A DNA stretch of 64,000 bases from Comamonas testosteroni TK102 (GCF_000739375.1 NZ_CP006704.1:1364001-1428000); one strand, 5' to 3'; shown: positions 53,227-62,908, counted from the first letter of the stretch. Translations and numbers: made by a program. The notes: generated from the letters alone by a model not told the origin.

Positions 53227-55479
53227 ATGGCTTCCGCCACCGCTTTGCACGCCCGCGCCTCGCTGGCGCCACGCTCCAATCTCCGCCCGCTGGCGCTGGC
53301 CTGCGCACTGGCCTGCGCCGCCATCTCGGCCCAGGCCCAGCAGCAATCCTCCGAATCCGTCCAGGTCGCGGCGGCCCGTGCCGACCGCAGCACGCCCGTG
53401 CTGCGCGATGTGGTCATCAGTGCCTCGCGCGACGAGCAGGACGCCGACAGCCTGCCCATGACGGTGGACGTCATCGATGCCAAGCAGATGGAGGAGGAGC
53501 AGGTCGGCGACATCCGCGAGCTTGCAGCCAAGCTGCCCAATGTGACCGTGCCGCGCAGTCCGGCGCGGTTCACACTGGCCGGCTCTCCTACCGGGCGTGA
53601 CCAGAACAGCGGCTTCAATATCCGTGGCCTCGAAGGCAACCGTGTGCTGATGCTGGTCGATGGCGTGCGCCTGCCGCGCAGCTATACCTTCAGCGCCAAT
53701 GCCTTTGGCCGTGACTATCTGGATCTGGGGCTGGTGCAGCGCGTGGAGATTCTGCGCGGCGCCGTGCCCGCGCTCTATGGCTCGGACGGCATGGGCGGCC
53801 TGGTCAATTTCATCACCGTGCAGCCCGACGATCTGCTCAAGGACGGCAAGACCATTGGCGGTCGCGTCTCGGCCAGCTATGACGGCTCGGACAACGGCAA
53901 GCGCGTGGGGGCGACGTTGGCGGGTTGTGCCAGCCAGGAATGGAGCTGGCTGCTGTCGGCCGGCATAGGCCGCTACAGTGCGCTGGAAAACATGGGCAGT
54001 AACAACAGCGTAGGTGCTTTGCGCACCACGCCCAACCCCGAAACGGACAAGAGCCATTCTTTGCTGGGCAAGTTGGTCTACACGCCATCGGCGGTGCAAA
54101 AACATGTGTTCGTCCTGGAGGGCGTGGACAAGCGAGCCGACTATGACCTGTTGTCGGCACGCAGCGCCACGGTGACGGATTCCAAGTCGAACACCTCGAT
54201 GAAGCGCTGGCGCGCTACCTGGCAGGGGCAGTGGCAGCAGCTGGATACGGCACTGGCCGACGAGCTCAAGCTGATGGCCAGCTATCAAAGCACGAGTTCG
54301 CGCGAGTTCGTGACCGAAACCCGCACCCCGCCCTTGGCCTATCGCGAGCGTGATGTGACCTATGACGAGGACGCGCTGCAACTGCATGCCCAGGCCGGCA
54401 AGACGCTGCGCTGGAGCAATGGCCTGAGCGGCAAGTTCAGCTATGGCGTCGACTATCTGCGCGGCAAGGTGGTCAACGAGCAGAACGGCATCACGCCACC
54501 GGCAGGCGAGAGCTTTCCGCTCAAGCGCTTCCCCGACACCACGGAAACTTCGACGGCGCTGTTTGCCCAGGCCGAGCTGCACTATGGTGCTTTCAGCCTG
54601 ACGCCCGGATTGCGGGCCGAGCACTACAGCATCAAGCCCAAGCAGCAGGGCTTTGGCGGCACGGTGGTCAGCAATTCGGACTCTGCCGTCTCCCCCAAGC
54701 TGGGCGCCATGTTCCAGATGAACGATGCCTGGTCGGTCTACGGCAACTATGCCGCCGGTTTCCGCGCGCCCAATGCAGGCCAGGTGAATGCCTTCTTCGA
54801 GAACCCGCTGGCCTTCTATCGCAGCATTCCCAACCCCGATCTCAAGGCGGAAAAAAGCAATACCTTCGAGCTGGGCCTGCGTGGCCGCGTGAATGCGCTG
54901 CGACTTGATGCCGCAGTCTTCACGGGCCGCTACAAGGACTTCATCCAGGATCAGGTGCTGGTTTCCGGCAACTATGGTGACCGCAACAATCCGGCCACCT
55001 TCCAGTCCGTCAACCTGAATCGCGTGCATATCAGCGGCTTCGAGCTCAAGGCCGACTACGACTGGGGCAAGTTTGCCGGTGGCGACTGGCGCACCAATGC
55101 CGCCTATGGCTACACCAAGGGCACGGACAAGAGCACCGACCTGCCCGTGGACACCATCTCGCCGCAGCAACTGGTGCTGGGCGTGCGCTACGACCGCTCG
55201 AATGTGGGCGTGCAGTTCAGCGCCTCGCACTGGGCCGGCAAAAAGGCCGGGGATGCAGCGGCCAATGCCTGGCTCAGCCCCAGCGCCACGGTGCTGGATC
55301 TGAGCGCTCAATGGCGCATCCGTCCCGGCACCCGCCTGAACGTGGGCGTCTACAACCTGACCGACAAGAAGTACTGGCGCTGGTCCGATGTGCGCAGCCT
55401 GACCAACACCACGCAGATTGCCGATGCCTATAGCCAGGCCGGCCGCTATGTGCGTGTGTCCCTGGTTCAGGACTTCTGA
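53227..55479 (+). CDS. TonB-dependent heme receptor
   Basis: A 750-aa outer-membrane receptor. The signal peptide ends near AISAQAQ (residue 38). The TonB box region is VLRDVVISASRDEQ, the plug contains NIRGLEGNRVLMLVDGVRLP and RVEILRGAVPALYGSDGMGG. The barrel has the heme-receptor signature FRAPNAGQVN (from residue 512) followed by IPNPDLKAEKSNTFELG, the FRAP/NPDL pair found in HmuR/BhuR-type proteins, and ends in a C-terminal Phe (RVSLVQDF). It is the first gene of a heme operon with a Fur-like site upstream. The name hmuR would fit but is assigned only by family. Confidence 0.92.
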   Translation: MASATALHARASLAPRSNLRPLALACALACAAISAQAQQQSSESVQVAAARADRSTPVLRDVVISASRDEQDADSLPMTVDVIDAKQMEEEQVGDIRELAAKLPNVTVPRSPARFTLAGSPTGRDQNSGFNIRGLEGNRVLMLVDGVRLPRSYTFSANAFGRDYLDLGLVQRVEILRGAVPALYGSDGMGGLVNFITVQPDDLLKDGKTIGGRVSASYDGSDNGKRVGATLAGCASQEWSWLLSAGIGRYSALENMGSNNSVGALRTTPNPETDKSHSLLGKLVYTPSAVQKHVFVLEGVDKRADYDLLSARSATVTDSKSNTSMKRWRATWQGQWQQLDTALADELKLMASYQSTSSREFVTETRTPPLAYRERDVTYDEDALQLHAQAGKTLRWSNGLSGKFSYGVDYLRGKVVNEQNGITPPAGESFPLKRFPDTTETSTALFAQAELHYGAFSLTPGLRAEHYSIKPKQQGFGGTVVSNSDSAVSPKLGAMFQMNDAWSVYGNYAAGFRAPNAGQVNAFFENPLAFYRSIPNPDLKAEKSNTFELGLRGRVNALRLDAAVFTGRYKDFIQDQVLVSGNYGDRNNPATFQSVNLNRVHISGFELKADYDWGKFAGGDWRTNAAYGYTKGTDKSTDLPVDTISPQQLVLGVRYDRSNVGVQFSASHWAGKKAGDAAANAWLSPSATVLDLSAQWRIRPGTRLNVGVYNLTDKKYWRWSDVRSLTNTTQIADAYSQAGRYVRVSLVQDF

Positions 55480-55480
55480 T

Positions 55481-55535
55481 TTTGTAGCTGAAAGCGCTTG
55501 TTTGGTAAGCGCTTGAGATCTGTTTGACTCAAAAA
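55481..55535 (+). repeat. short interspersed element, family B copy 2
   Basis: TTTGTAGCTGAAAGCGCTTG, a spacer TTTGGT, AAGCGCTTGAG, then TTTGACTCAAAAA. It starts immediately after the receptor stop codon. Related to 6541-6583 and 59851-59889. Confidence 0.55.
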
Positions 55536-55550
55536 CTGCGGGAGTGTGCC

Positions 55551-55946
55551 ATGTCTGTTTATGAGAACACCGCCAATGCCCAGAGTGCCTCTGGCAGCCG
55601 CGATGAGGAATATCTGCTGACCGAGGGCGAAGCCCAGCTGGCCACGGTGCTGGCGTTGATGACCGGTTTCAGCCAGGGCTGCTGTGCGGTGCACCGCGCG
55701 CCCATGGCCCAGCGCGTGGCGGACCAGCTGGTGCGCATGACCGAAGGCCTGGACGGCAGCGAGCGCTCTGACGACATGCGTCACTTTCTGCAGCGGCTGG
55801 GGCAGCGCTGGGCCACCGTGGCCCAGGTGCTGGCCCAGTCCGAGACTGATTCCGAAGTCCAAGCCCAGGCTTCGGCTCCCCGTTCCGATGACGAATTTTC
55901 CAACCCACAACCACACTGGCATCACAGCCCGGAGACCCTGCAATGA
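55551..55946 (+). CDS. small protein of the heme operon, unknown
   Basis: A 131-aa soluble protein with no signal or membrane helix. The centre is helical (GEAQLATVLALMTGFSQGCC, AVHRAPMAQRVADQLVRMTE, LQRLGQRWATVAQVLAQ) and the tail is polar with HWHH near the end. It contains two adjacent Cys and several His, which might bind heme or metal. GGGAG lies 6 bases before the ATG at 55551. It overlaps hmuS by 4 bases (ATGA), so it is made with the heme-use proteins. I do not recognise the family. Confidence 0.78.
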   Translation: MSVYENTANAQSASGSRDEEYLLTEGEAQLATVLALMTGFSQGCCAVHRAPMAQRVADQLVRMTEGLDGSERSDDMRHFLQRLGQRWATVAQVLAQSETDSEVQAQASAPRSDDEFSNPQPHWHHSPETLQ

Positions 55947-57055
55947 ACGCCATCACTTCCCCTGAAATCCAGACCATGACCGCCGTGCAGATTCGTGAGC
56001 AATTTGCCCAGAAACGCCTGCAAGGCCTGCGCGCCAAGGATGCCGCCGAAGCCCTGCAGCTGAGCGAAGGCGCTGTGATTGCCGCACATGGCGGCGAGCA
56101 TGAGCGCGCGCTGCAGGCGCTGCCGCTGCGCGCCGAATGGCTGGACATCCTCAAGGCCCTGGAGGCCTGCGGCCCGGTGATGGCGCTGACGCGCAACGAA
56201 TCCACCGTGCATGAAAAGGACGGCATCTATCAAAACGTCTCGGCCCAAGGGCCGGTCGGTCTGGCGCTGAGCCGGGAAATCGATCTGCGCCTGTTCTTCA
56301 TGCACTGGCATGCCGGCTTTGCCGTGACCGAGGAGTCCGCCAATGGCGGCCGCCCCGCCATGCGCAGCCTGCAGTTCTATGACGCGGCCGGCCGTGCCGT
56401 GCACAAGGTGTTTGCACGCGAGGGCACGGACATGGCGGCCTGGAATGCGCTGGTCGAGCGCTTTGCCGAGCCGTCGGCAGGCTATGTGTTCCGCGAGCCT
56501 GCGGCCAAGCCCGCGATCAAGGCTGACGCCCAGATCGACGTGCCCGCGCTGAGCCAGGCCTGGACCGCTATGAAGGACACCCATGAGTTCTTCGAGATGC
56601 TGCGCAGGTTCGGAGCCGAGCGCCAGCAGGCCTTCCGTCTGGTGCCCCAGTACTGCGAGCGCCTGAGCACCGACGCAGTCGCGCAGCTGCTGGGCGATGC
56701 GGCGGTGGACGGCGTCTCCATCATGGTGTTTGTGGGCAGCAGCGGCTGCATCCAGATCCACACCGGCCCCGTGAGCAATATTCAGCCCATGGACGGCAAG
56801 GATGGCGTGCGCTGGATCAATGTGCTGGACAAGGGCTTCAACCTGCATCTGCGCACCGACCTGATCGCCAATGTCTGGGTGGTGCGCAAACCCACCAGCG
56901 ATGGCGTGGTGACCTCGGTCGAGGCCTTTGATGCCGAAGGCAACAACATGGCCATGTTCTTTGGCGAGCGCAAGCCTGGTCAGCCCGAGCTGCAAGGCTG
57001 GCGCGATCTGGTGGCCGGCCTGCCGCGCAAGGCAGCCGTGGCGGAGGCTGCATGA
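55943..57055 (+). CDS. hmuS: hemin-degrading/heme-transport factor (HemS/HmuS)
   Basis: A 370-aa cytoplasmic heme-handling protein of the HemS/ChuS type, made of two similar halves. First half: IREQFAQKRLQGLRAKDAAE, LSEGAVIAAHG, ALTRNESTVHEKDG; second half: EFFEMLRRFGAERQQAFRLV, GPVSNIQPMDGKDGVRWINV, FNLHLRTDLIANVWVVRKPT. It accepts or breaks down heme delivered by the ABC importer. It overlaps the small gene before and hmuT after, each by 4 bases. Confidence 0.92.
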   Translation: MNAITSPEIQTMTAVQIREQFAQKRLQGLRAKDAAEALQLSEGAVIAAHGGEHERALQALPLRAEWLDILKALEACGPVMALTRNESTVHEKDGIYQNVSAQGPVGLALSREIDLRLFFMHWHAGFAVTEESANGGRPAMRSLQFYDAAGRAVHKVFAREGTDMAAWNALVERFAEPSAGYVFREPAAKPAIKADAQIDVPALSQAWTAMKDTHEFFEMLRRFGAERQQAFRLVPQYCERLSTDAVAQLLGDAAVDGVSIMVFVGSSGCIQIHTGPVSNIQPMDGKDGVRWINVLDKGFNLHLRTDLIANVWVVRKPTSDGVVTSVEAFDAEGNNMAMFFGERKPGQPELQGWRDLVAGLPRKAAVAEAA

Positions 57056-57936
57056 GCACGGCCAGCATTTCCCGGCGCCAGGGTCTGCAGTGGCTGGGTG
57101 CGGCTGTGGCGGGCACGGCCCTGCCGGCCCTGGCTCAGACCGCCGCTTCCGCGTCTGGAGCGAAACGGCTGGTGTCTCTCAGTGGCGCATTGACCGAGGT
57201 GGTCTATCTGCTCAATGCCCAGAACCTGCTGGTGGGCACCGACACCACCAGTCTGTTTCCCGAAGCGGCGCAAAAAACCGCCAAGGTCGGCTATGTGCGC
57301 CAGCTCTCGGCCGAAGGCCTGCTCTCGCTCAAGCCCGATGCGGTGATCGCAACCAGTGAGGCCGGTCCGCCCGTGGTGCTCGATCAGATCCGCCAGGCGG
57401 GCGTGCGTGTATCGCTGGTTGCGGCCAGGCACAACTGGGCCGAAGTGCAGGAAAAGGTCAAGGTCGTGGGCCGCGAAACCGGCCGCATGGCCGAGGCCGA
57501 CCAACTGCTGGCCCAGCTCGAAGCGCAGTGGAGCAGTGTGCAGGCCCAGGTGGCCAAGGCCCAGCGCAAGCCGCGCGTGCTGTTTGTGCTCTCGCACAGC
57601 GGCAGTCCGCAAGTGGCGGGCAGGGGCACGGCAGCCAATGCACTGATCCAGTACGCGGGCTGCGTCAATGCCATCGACCAGTTCGACGGCTACAAGCCGC
57701 TGACCGCCGAAGCCATGGCCAGCGCCGCGCCCGAAGTCATCATCAACACCACCCAGGGCATCGAGGCTCTGGGCGGCGAGGCCGCCTTCTGGAAGCGGCC
57801 CGAGCTGGCCCTGACGCCGGCCTTTGCCAAGAAGGCACTGGTGACGCTGGAAGCCAGCCATCTGCTGGGCTTCGGCCCGCGCCTGCCCAGTGCCGTGCAG
57901 GCTCTGCATATGCGCGCACTGCAGTGGGTGGCCTGA
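57052..57936 (+). CDS. hmuT: heme ABC transporter substrate-binding protein
   Basis: A 294-aa periplasmic heme-binding protein. The N-terminus has a twin-arginine-like motif (SRRQGLQWLG) followed by a hydrophobic stretch and ALA site near residue 27, so export by Tat is possible. The mature part has the class III binding fold: LVSLSGALTEVVYLLN, KPDAVIATSEAGPPVVLDQI, and the long central helix. It ends GFGPRLPSAVQALHM, typical of HmuT. Its ATG overlaps the hmuS stop (ATGA). Confidence 0.92.
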   Translation: MSTASISRRQGLQWLGAAVAGTALPALAQTAASASGAKRLVSLSGALTEVVYLLNAQNLLVGTDTTSLFPEAAQKTAKVGYVRQLSAEGLLSLKPDAVIATSEAGPPVVLDQIRQAGVRVSLVAARHNWAEVQEKVKVVGRETGRMAEADQLLAQLEAQWSSVQAQVAKAQRKPRVLFVLSHSGSPQVAGRGTAANALIQYAGCVNAIDQFDGYKPLTAEAMASAAPEVIINTTQGIEALGGEAAFWKRPELALTPAFAKKALVTLEASHLLGFGPRLPSAVQALHMRALQWVA

Positions 57937-59060
57937 TGAGCGGGCTGTCTGGTGTCATGGGCACCAAGCCGGTGCCGGGCGCGTCCGCGACTCCATCCCG
58001 CTGGCGCACGCCGGCCGGCCGGCTCAGCCGCAGTGCCACGCTGCTGCTGGGCCTGGCGCTGGTGTTGCTGGCCATGGTCTGGGGCGCGGCCAGCGGTGCC
58101 TATGCGATTGCGCCTGCGCAGTTGCCCGGCATCGTCTGGGACGGAGTTCGCAGCCTTTGGGGCGGCGATGTGCAAGCCGGGCCCGAACATCTGGTCTTTC
58201 TCAATATCCGCCTGCCTCGCCTGCTCATGGGTGTGGCGGCCGGCGCCGGACTGGGGCTGGCCGGAGCGCTGATGCAGGGGCTGTTTCGCAATCCGCTGGC
58301 CGACCCCGGGCTGATCGGCGTGAGCAGCGGCGCGGCGCTGGCCGCCGGCATCACCATCGTGCTGGGCGGACTGTATCTGCCCTGGCTGCCGCGTCATCTG
58401 GGCAGCTGGGCCCTGGTGGCCATGGCTTTTGGCGGCGGCCTTGCCGTGACGGCGGTGGTCTATGTGCTGGGTCAGGTCCAGGGCACGACCCGCATCGGCC
58501 TGATGCTGCTGGCCGGCATTGCCATCAATGCGCTGGCCGGTGCCGGACTGGGCTTTCTGAGTTTTGAGTCCACGGACGAGCAGCTGCGCAATCTGCAGAT
58601 GTGGCTGCTGGGTAGCCTGGGCGCCTCGCGCTGGAGTGCGGTGGCCCTGGTATCGGCGGCCGTGGCCGTCAGCGCGGCGGCGGCGCTGGCACTGGCCAGG
58701 CCGCTGAACGCGATTGCCCTGGGTGAAGCCCAGGCCAATCTGCTGGGCGTGGCCGTCGAGAAAACCAAGCGCCGCGCCGTGATGGTGGCTGCGCTCGCCG
58801 TGGGCGCCGTGACCGCGACCACCGGCATCATCGGCTTCATCGGTCTGGTCGCGCCGCACTGGGTGCGGCTGATGGCAGGGCCTGATCATCGCGTGGTGCT
58901 GCCGGGATCGGCCCTGCTGGGGGCGGCGCTGGTGGTCAGCGCCGATGCCGTGGCGCGCACCATCGTCAAGCCGGCCGAGCTGCCGCTGGGCGTGCTCACC
59001 GCGTTTATCGGTGTGCCGCTGTTTCTGGCCATGCTGCGCCAGTTCAGGAGCAAGGTATGA
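57936..59060 (+). CDS. hmuU: heme ABC transporter permease (FecCD type)
   Basis: A 374-aa inner-membrane permease with about ten helices. The FecCD blocks IRLPRLLMGVAAGAGLGLAG, ALMQGLFRNPLADPGLIGVS, LMLLAGIAINALAGAG, LGEAQANLLGVAVEKTK and GIIGFIGLVAPHWVRLMAGP are clear. The start at 57936 (MSGLSGVMG) overlaps the hmuT stop by one base (TGATG). It forms the heme channel with HmuV. Confidence 0.93.
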   Translation: MSGLSGVMGTKPVPGASATPSRWRTPAGRLSRSATLLLGLALVLLAMVWGAASGAYAIAPAQLPGIVWDGVRSLWGGDVQAGPEHLVFLNIRLPRLLMGVAAGAGLGLAGALMQGLFRNPLADPGLIGVSSGAALAAGITIVLGGLYLPWLPRHLGSWALVAMAFGGGLAVTAVVYVLGQVQGTTRIGLMLLAGIAINALAGAGLGFLSFESTDEQLRNLQMWLLGSLGASRWSAVALVSAAVAVSAAAALALARPLNAIALGEAQANLLGVAVEKTKRRAVMVAALAVGAVTATTGIIGFIGLVAPHWVRLMAGPDHRVVLPGSALLGAALVVSADAVARTIVKPAELPLGVLTAFIGVPLFLAMLRQFRSKV

Positions 59061-59881
59061 GTGCGCACCAAGGGTTGTCCAGCCTCGAATGCCGCAATCT
59101 GGGTGTCGGCGTAGCCAAGGGGCCGCGTCTGGCGACGGTGGATGTGCGGATTCCGGCCGGGCGCTTTACCGCCATCCTCGGCCCCAACGGCGCCGGCAAG
59201 TCCACGCTGATGTCCATGCTGGTGGGCGAGCGCGCTCCGCAGTCGGGGCAGGTCCTGCTCGACGGGCAGGCGCTTTACGCGCATGCGATGGAGGGTCTGG
59301 CACGGCGTCGCTCCGTCATGCCCCAGGATTGCAGCGTGGCCTTTGACTTCACAGCTCAGGAGGTGGTGGAGCTGGGACGTTATCCGCATCGTCATCAGCC
59401 CGGCACCGGGGAGGCGCAGATTCCGGCGCAGGCCATGGAGTTGACCGGGGTCGATCATCTGGCGCAGCGCAGCATCAACACGCTGTCGGGCGGCGAGCGG
59501 GCGCGCACCCATCTGGCCAGGGCACTGGCACAGATCTGGCAGCCGCCCGCCGACGGCGCGGCGCGCTGGCTGCTGCTGGACGAGCCCACCGCTGCTCTCG
59601 ACCTGGCCCATCAGCACCATGCCATGCGCCTGCTGCGCCAGTGGGCCGGGCAGCAGGGCGCAGGGGTGGTGGCGGTGATTCACGATCTGAACCTGGCCTT
59701 GCGCTATGCCGACGATGTGCTGGTGCTGGGCGGTGATGCCGGAGTGCATCACGGCGCGGTGCTGGATGTGCTGCAGCCTGCGCTAGTGCGCCAGGTCTGG
59801 GGCATGCAGTGCGATCCGGTGCGCAGCAGCGACGGTGCACTGCAATATATTTTTGTAGCTGATACCACTTTACCTGCTTGA
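59057..59881 (+). CDS. hmuV: heme ABC transporter ATPase
   Basis: A 274-aa ATPase subunit. Walker A is GPNGAGKST (residues 42-50), the signature is NTLSGGERARTHLARAL, Walker B is WLLLDEPTAALDLAHQ, and the switch His lies in VVAVIHDLNLAL. It overlaps hmuU by 4 bases. Its last residues (FVADTTLPA) are encoded by an interspersed family B element, so the native C-terminus was probably altered by that element. Confidence 0.93.
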   Translation: MSAHQGLSSLECRNLGVGVAKGPRLATVDVRIPAGRFTAILGPNGAGKSTLMSMLVGERAPQSGQVLLDGQALYAHAMEGLARRRSVMPQDCSVAFDFTAQEVVELGRYPHRHQPGTGEAQIPAQAMELTGVDHLAQRSINTLSGGERARTHLARALAQIWQPPADGAARWLLLDEPTAALDLAHQHHAMRLLRQWAGQQGAGVVAVIHDLNLALRYADDVLVLGGDAGVHHGAVLDVLQPALVRQVWGMQCDPVRSSDGALQYIFVADTTLPA

Positions 59882-59889
59882 AATTTCAG
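59851..59889 (+). repeat. short interspersed element, family B copy 3
   Basis: TTTTGTAGCTGATACCACTT then TACCTGCTTGAAATTTCAG. It provides the last codons and the stop of hmuV. Confidence 0.5.
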
Positions 59890-59969
59890 CAGATTGAATT
59901 GAATTCTGAAGCCAGTCATACGCAGGCTGCTTCAAATTCAATAGCTAATGACCTGGCTGTCACTGGCTG

Positions 59970-60242
59970 TCAATGTGTATGCACCGTCAGCGCAACCAGC
60001 TTGAGTACCAGCGGTCGCACCATCATCACGCAGAAGAACGCCACCGGCATGGCCAGCGCATAGGCGCTGAATACGCGACGGACGTAGCCGGCATCAAAGC
60101 CGGTATTGGCCGCTACGATGGTGCAGCACATCAGGAAGGCCATGATGCCGGCCATGAAAAACGCAAAGACAAATGGCGTGTAGCGCCGGTGCAGCTTGAA
60201 CGTCGAAAGCCTGGATGGGGAAGAGCTGGTGGAGGAATTCAT
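59970..60242 (-). CDS. DUF2798-type small membrane protein
   Basis: A 90-aa protein with two membrane helices: YTPFVFAFFMAGIMAFLMCC and AYALAMPVAFFCVMMVRPLV, joined by a loop with NTGFDAGYVRRVF, ending in KLVALTVHTH. This matches DUF2798. Function is unknown. The start at 60242 (MNSSTSSSP) was chosen. It is divergent from the LysR gene, which may regulate it. Confidence 0.8.
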   Translation of the reverse strand: MNSSTSSSPSRLSTFKLHRRYTPFVFAFFMAGIMAFLMCCTIVAANTGFDAGYVRRVFSAYALAMPVAFFCVMMVRPLVLKLVALTVHTH

Positions 60243-60432
60243 GAAAGCGATGTCGGAAATGCATTCCGCGTTGTCGCGGCGGGAGTAGGGCGCTGCCAGC
60301 GGTTCGGGCCGAATGCATGGATGGAAAACAGGGTTGAACTGTAAGCACCACAGGCGGCCTGCGGTAGAGGCCCGGGACTTGTGGCACTCATAAGCAGAAC
60401 TTTCGAATGCAATTGGGGATACATTCGCAGAT

Positions 60433-61377
60433 ATGCCGAATCTGCGAGCCATAGAAACTTTTGTCAAAGCGCTGGAGGGCGGCTCCATCGCCTCGGCCGC
60501 GCGCCAGCTGGGCATTTCGCCCGCTGCCGCGAGCCAGAACATCGCGCGGCTGGAGCGCGAACTGGGCACGCGGCTGATCACCCGCACTACCCGGTCCATG
60601 GCCCTGACCGAGGCCGGCGAGCGCTATCTGGCGCGCGTTGCTCCGGTGCTCGGCGAGCTCGAAAAAGCCCAGTCCGATCTCTCGCTGATTCATGGAGAGC
60701 TGCAAGGCCGCTTGCGTATTGCCTGCATGTCCGCCTTCGGTCGCCATATGCTGGCGCCGCTGCTGCCGGCGTTTACCGCGCTGCATCCGCGGCTGGAGCT
60801 GGAGCTCCTGATCACGGACCGGCATGTGGACGTGCTCAAGGAAGACGTGGACATCAGCGTGCGCTACCGCGATGTGCTGGAGCCCGGCATGTCGGTGCGG
60901 CTGCTGGCCTCGGCGCCGCGCATTCTGTGTGCCTCGCCCCAGTATCTGCAGCAGCACGGCAGACCGCAGACGGCACAGGAGCTGCTCGAGCATGCCTGTC
61001 TGCTGTATCGGCGCGAGCGCGACGGCCGGCTCATGCGCTGGCCCTTTCTGCGCGATGGCCAGCGCACCGATCCGCAGCAGAAGATTGCGGCCATCGGCAG
61101 CGATATCGATGCCCTGGTGGAGTTCGCCGCTGCCGGTGGCGGCATCGCCTGGGCCGGCAGCTTTATCGTCCATGAGGAGCTGCGCAGAGGGCGGCTGGTG
61201 CCGCTGGCACTCAAGCCGGCGCGCAAGGGCCAGTTGCAGTTCGAGGATGTTCCGCTGGACTTCTTCGCCTGCTTCAAGGACCGCCAATATGTGCCCGCCA
61301 AGGTCCGCGCGCTGGTGGACTATCTGCTGCAGGTGCTGCCGCAGCAGGCGCAGCTGAACTGGCCCTTGCCAGACTGA
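60433..61377 (+). CDS. LysR-family transcription regulator
   Basis: A 314-aa regulator. The N-terminal winged helix-turn-helix is IETFVKALEGGSIASAARQL, GISPAAASQNIARLERELGT and RLITRTTRSMALTEAGERYL. The effector domain (from residue 90) has LRIACMSAFGRHMLAPLLPA, ELLITDRHVDVLKEDVDISV and the GGGIAWAGSFIVHEEL block. The lineage resembles the PecT/CrgA-like LysR proteins. It is divergent from the DUF2798 gene. The effector is unknown. Confidence 0.92.
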   Translation: MPNLRAIETFVKALEGGSIASAARQLGISPAAASQNIARLERELGTRLITRTTRSMALTEAGERYLARVAPVLGELEKAQSDLSLIHGELQGRLRIACMSAFGRHMLAPLLPAFTALHPRLELELLITDRHVDVLKEDVDISVRYRDVLEPGMSVRLLASAPRILCASPQYLQQHGRPQTAQELLEHACLLYRRERDGRLMRWPFLRDGQRTDPQQKIAAIGSDIDALVEFAAAGGGIAWAGSFIVHEELRRGRLVPLALKPARKGQLQFEDVPLDFFACFKDRQYVPAKVRALVDYLLQVLPQQAQLNWPLPD

Positions 61378-61566
61378 GGTGGTGTAAGTGCACCTGGGGT
61401 CGGCCGGCTCTTGCGGTCCAGGCTGTTTGCGCTGGCGCAAGAAAGCAGTGTTTGTGGTGCGCTGCAGCGCCAGGGGCTCTTGATGACAATCTATAAAAAA
61501 ATATACTATTTATTAATAGATTGAATCAGGCATTCCCTCCGGATGCCTGCCAAGCAGGGAGTCAGC

Positions 61567-61767
61567 ATGAAATTCAATGTCGGCGGTCTGGACCGCATGC
61601 TTCGTATCGCTTTGGGCCTATTCCTCATCGTCCTGGCGGCGATGGGCATCATTGGCTGGTGGGGATGGCTTGGGGTGATCCCCCTGGCCACCGGCTTGCT
61701 GCGCTTCTGCCCGCTGTATCTGCCGCTGGGCATGAACACCTGCCCGCTGGATGCGCGAAAAAAATAG
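61567..61767 (+). CDS. YgaP-like DUF2892 membrane protein
   Basis: A 66-aa protein with two membrane helices (LRIALGLFLIVLAAMGIIGW and WLGVIPLATGLLRFCPLYLP) and a Cys in FCPLYLPLGMNTC, typical of DUF2892. The start at 61567 follows AGGGAG with 5-base spacing, better than the ATG at 61543. In other bacteria the domain is fused to a rhodanese (YgaP), linking it to sulfur transfer; here it stands alone. It is preceded by an AT-rich stretch (61490-61530) that should carry its promoter. Confidence 0.82.
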   Translation: MKFNVGGLDRMLRIALGLFLIVLAAMGIIGWWGWLGVIPLATGLLRFCPLYLPLGMNTCPLDARKK

Positions 61768-61779
61768 GCCGCCGGTCGC

Positions 61780-61825
61780 TCACCCTCGAAAGGCCCAGGC
61801 GAACAAGTCGGGCCTTTCCGGGTGA
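61780..61825. other. strong hairpin between the DUF2892 and ppsR genes
   Basis: TCACCC and GAAAGGCCC (61780-61796) pair with GGGCCTTTC and GGGTGA (61810-61825) with a small internal loop. There is no T tract, but it lies between convergent genes and probably ends or protects both mRNAs. Confidence 0.6.
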
Positions 61826-61834
61826 CGTCAACCT

Positions 61835-62656
61835 TCAGTGGCCCAGGTGCTGGGGCAGCACTTCCTGCAAGATGGTGGTGGCAATCTCTTCGATCGACTT
61901 GGTGGTGCTGGACAGCCACTCGATGCCGCTTCTGCGCATCATGGCCTCGGCCTCGGCCACCTCGTAGCGGCAGTTGGGCAGGCTGGCGTACTTGGAGTCG
62001 GGGCGGCGTTCGTTGCGGATGCTGGACAGGCGCTCGGGCTGAATCGTGAGGCCAAACAGCTTTTTGCGGTAGGGCTCCAGCGCGGGCGGCAACTGCTTGC
62101 GCTCGAAGTCTTCGGGAATCAGTGGATAGTTGGCCACCTTGAGGCCGAACTGCATGGCCAGGTACAGACTGGTGGGCGTCTTGCCCGAGCGGCTCACGCC
62201 CACCAGGATCACGTCGGCGCCGCTCAGGTCGGCATGGGTCTGGCCGTCATCGTGAGCCAACGTGTAGTTGATGGCCTCCATGCGCTCCAGATATTCCTTG
62301 CTCTCGCTGATATCGGCAAAGCGGCCCACGCGGTGCAGCGACTTCTGGCCCAGTTCCACCTCCAGCGGGCGCACAAAGGTGCCGAACATGTCGAACAGCT
62401 TGCCCTTGCAGTTGGCTTCAAGGAATTCCAGCATCTCCTGATTGACCAGGGTGGTGAAGATGATGGGCTTGCGCTTCTCCACCTCGGCCACATGGTTGAT
62501 CTGGCGCACGGCCTGATGAATCTTGTCCATCGAGTCCACAAAGGGGATGCGAATCAGCCTCGGCTTGCTCTCGAACTGGGCCATGATGGCCGTGCCGAAG
62601 GTCTCGGCCGTGATGCCTGTGCCGTCAGAAATGACAAAAATCGTATGGGTATGCAT
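61835..62656 (-). CDS. ppsR: PEP synthetase regulatory protein (kinase/pyrophosphorylase)
   Basis: A 273-aa DUF299 protein that switches phosphoenolpyruvate synthetase on and off by ADP-dependent phosphorylation and phosphate-dependent dephosphorylation of a Thr. The P-loop is GVSRSGKT (residues 153-160), the N-terminus has [15 protein letters not shown], and [15 protein letters not shown] follows the P-loop. It is divergent from ppsA, its target, with 252 bases between them. Confidence 0.95.
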   Translation of the reverse strand: MHTHTIFVISDGTGITAETFGTAIMAQFESKPRLIRIPFVDSMDKIHQAVRQINHVAEVEKRKPIIFTTLVNQEMLEFLEANCKGKLFDMFGTFVRPLEVELGQKSLHRVGRFADISESKEYLERMEAINYTLAHDDGQTHADLSGADVILVGVSRSGKTPTSLYLAMQFGLKVANYPLIPEDFERKQLPPALEPYRKKLFGLTIQPERLSSIRNERRPDSKYASLPNCRYEVAEAEAMMRRSGIEWLSSTTKSIEEIATTILQEVLPQHLGH

Positions 62657-62908
62657 GGTGCGCGCAGTGATTAGGTGGAGGCGGGGCTGGCAATGCCATG
62701 CCCTGAAGTCTGAAACAGGTTTGAGCCGCGCCAGGGTTCATGGCTAGGCCTACAATTGCGCCCATTATTCCCAAATTCCACCCATGCTCGTTGACGGTCA
62801 ACATCCAGAACAGCAAAGCACTGCATCGATGCAGCGTGGGTTCGCGTGCCCTGGCCATTCAGCCCAGTCGCCGCAAGCGTGCCGGTTTTTTACCTTTGGA
62901 GCTTTCCC

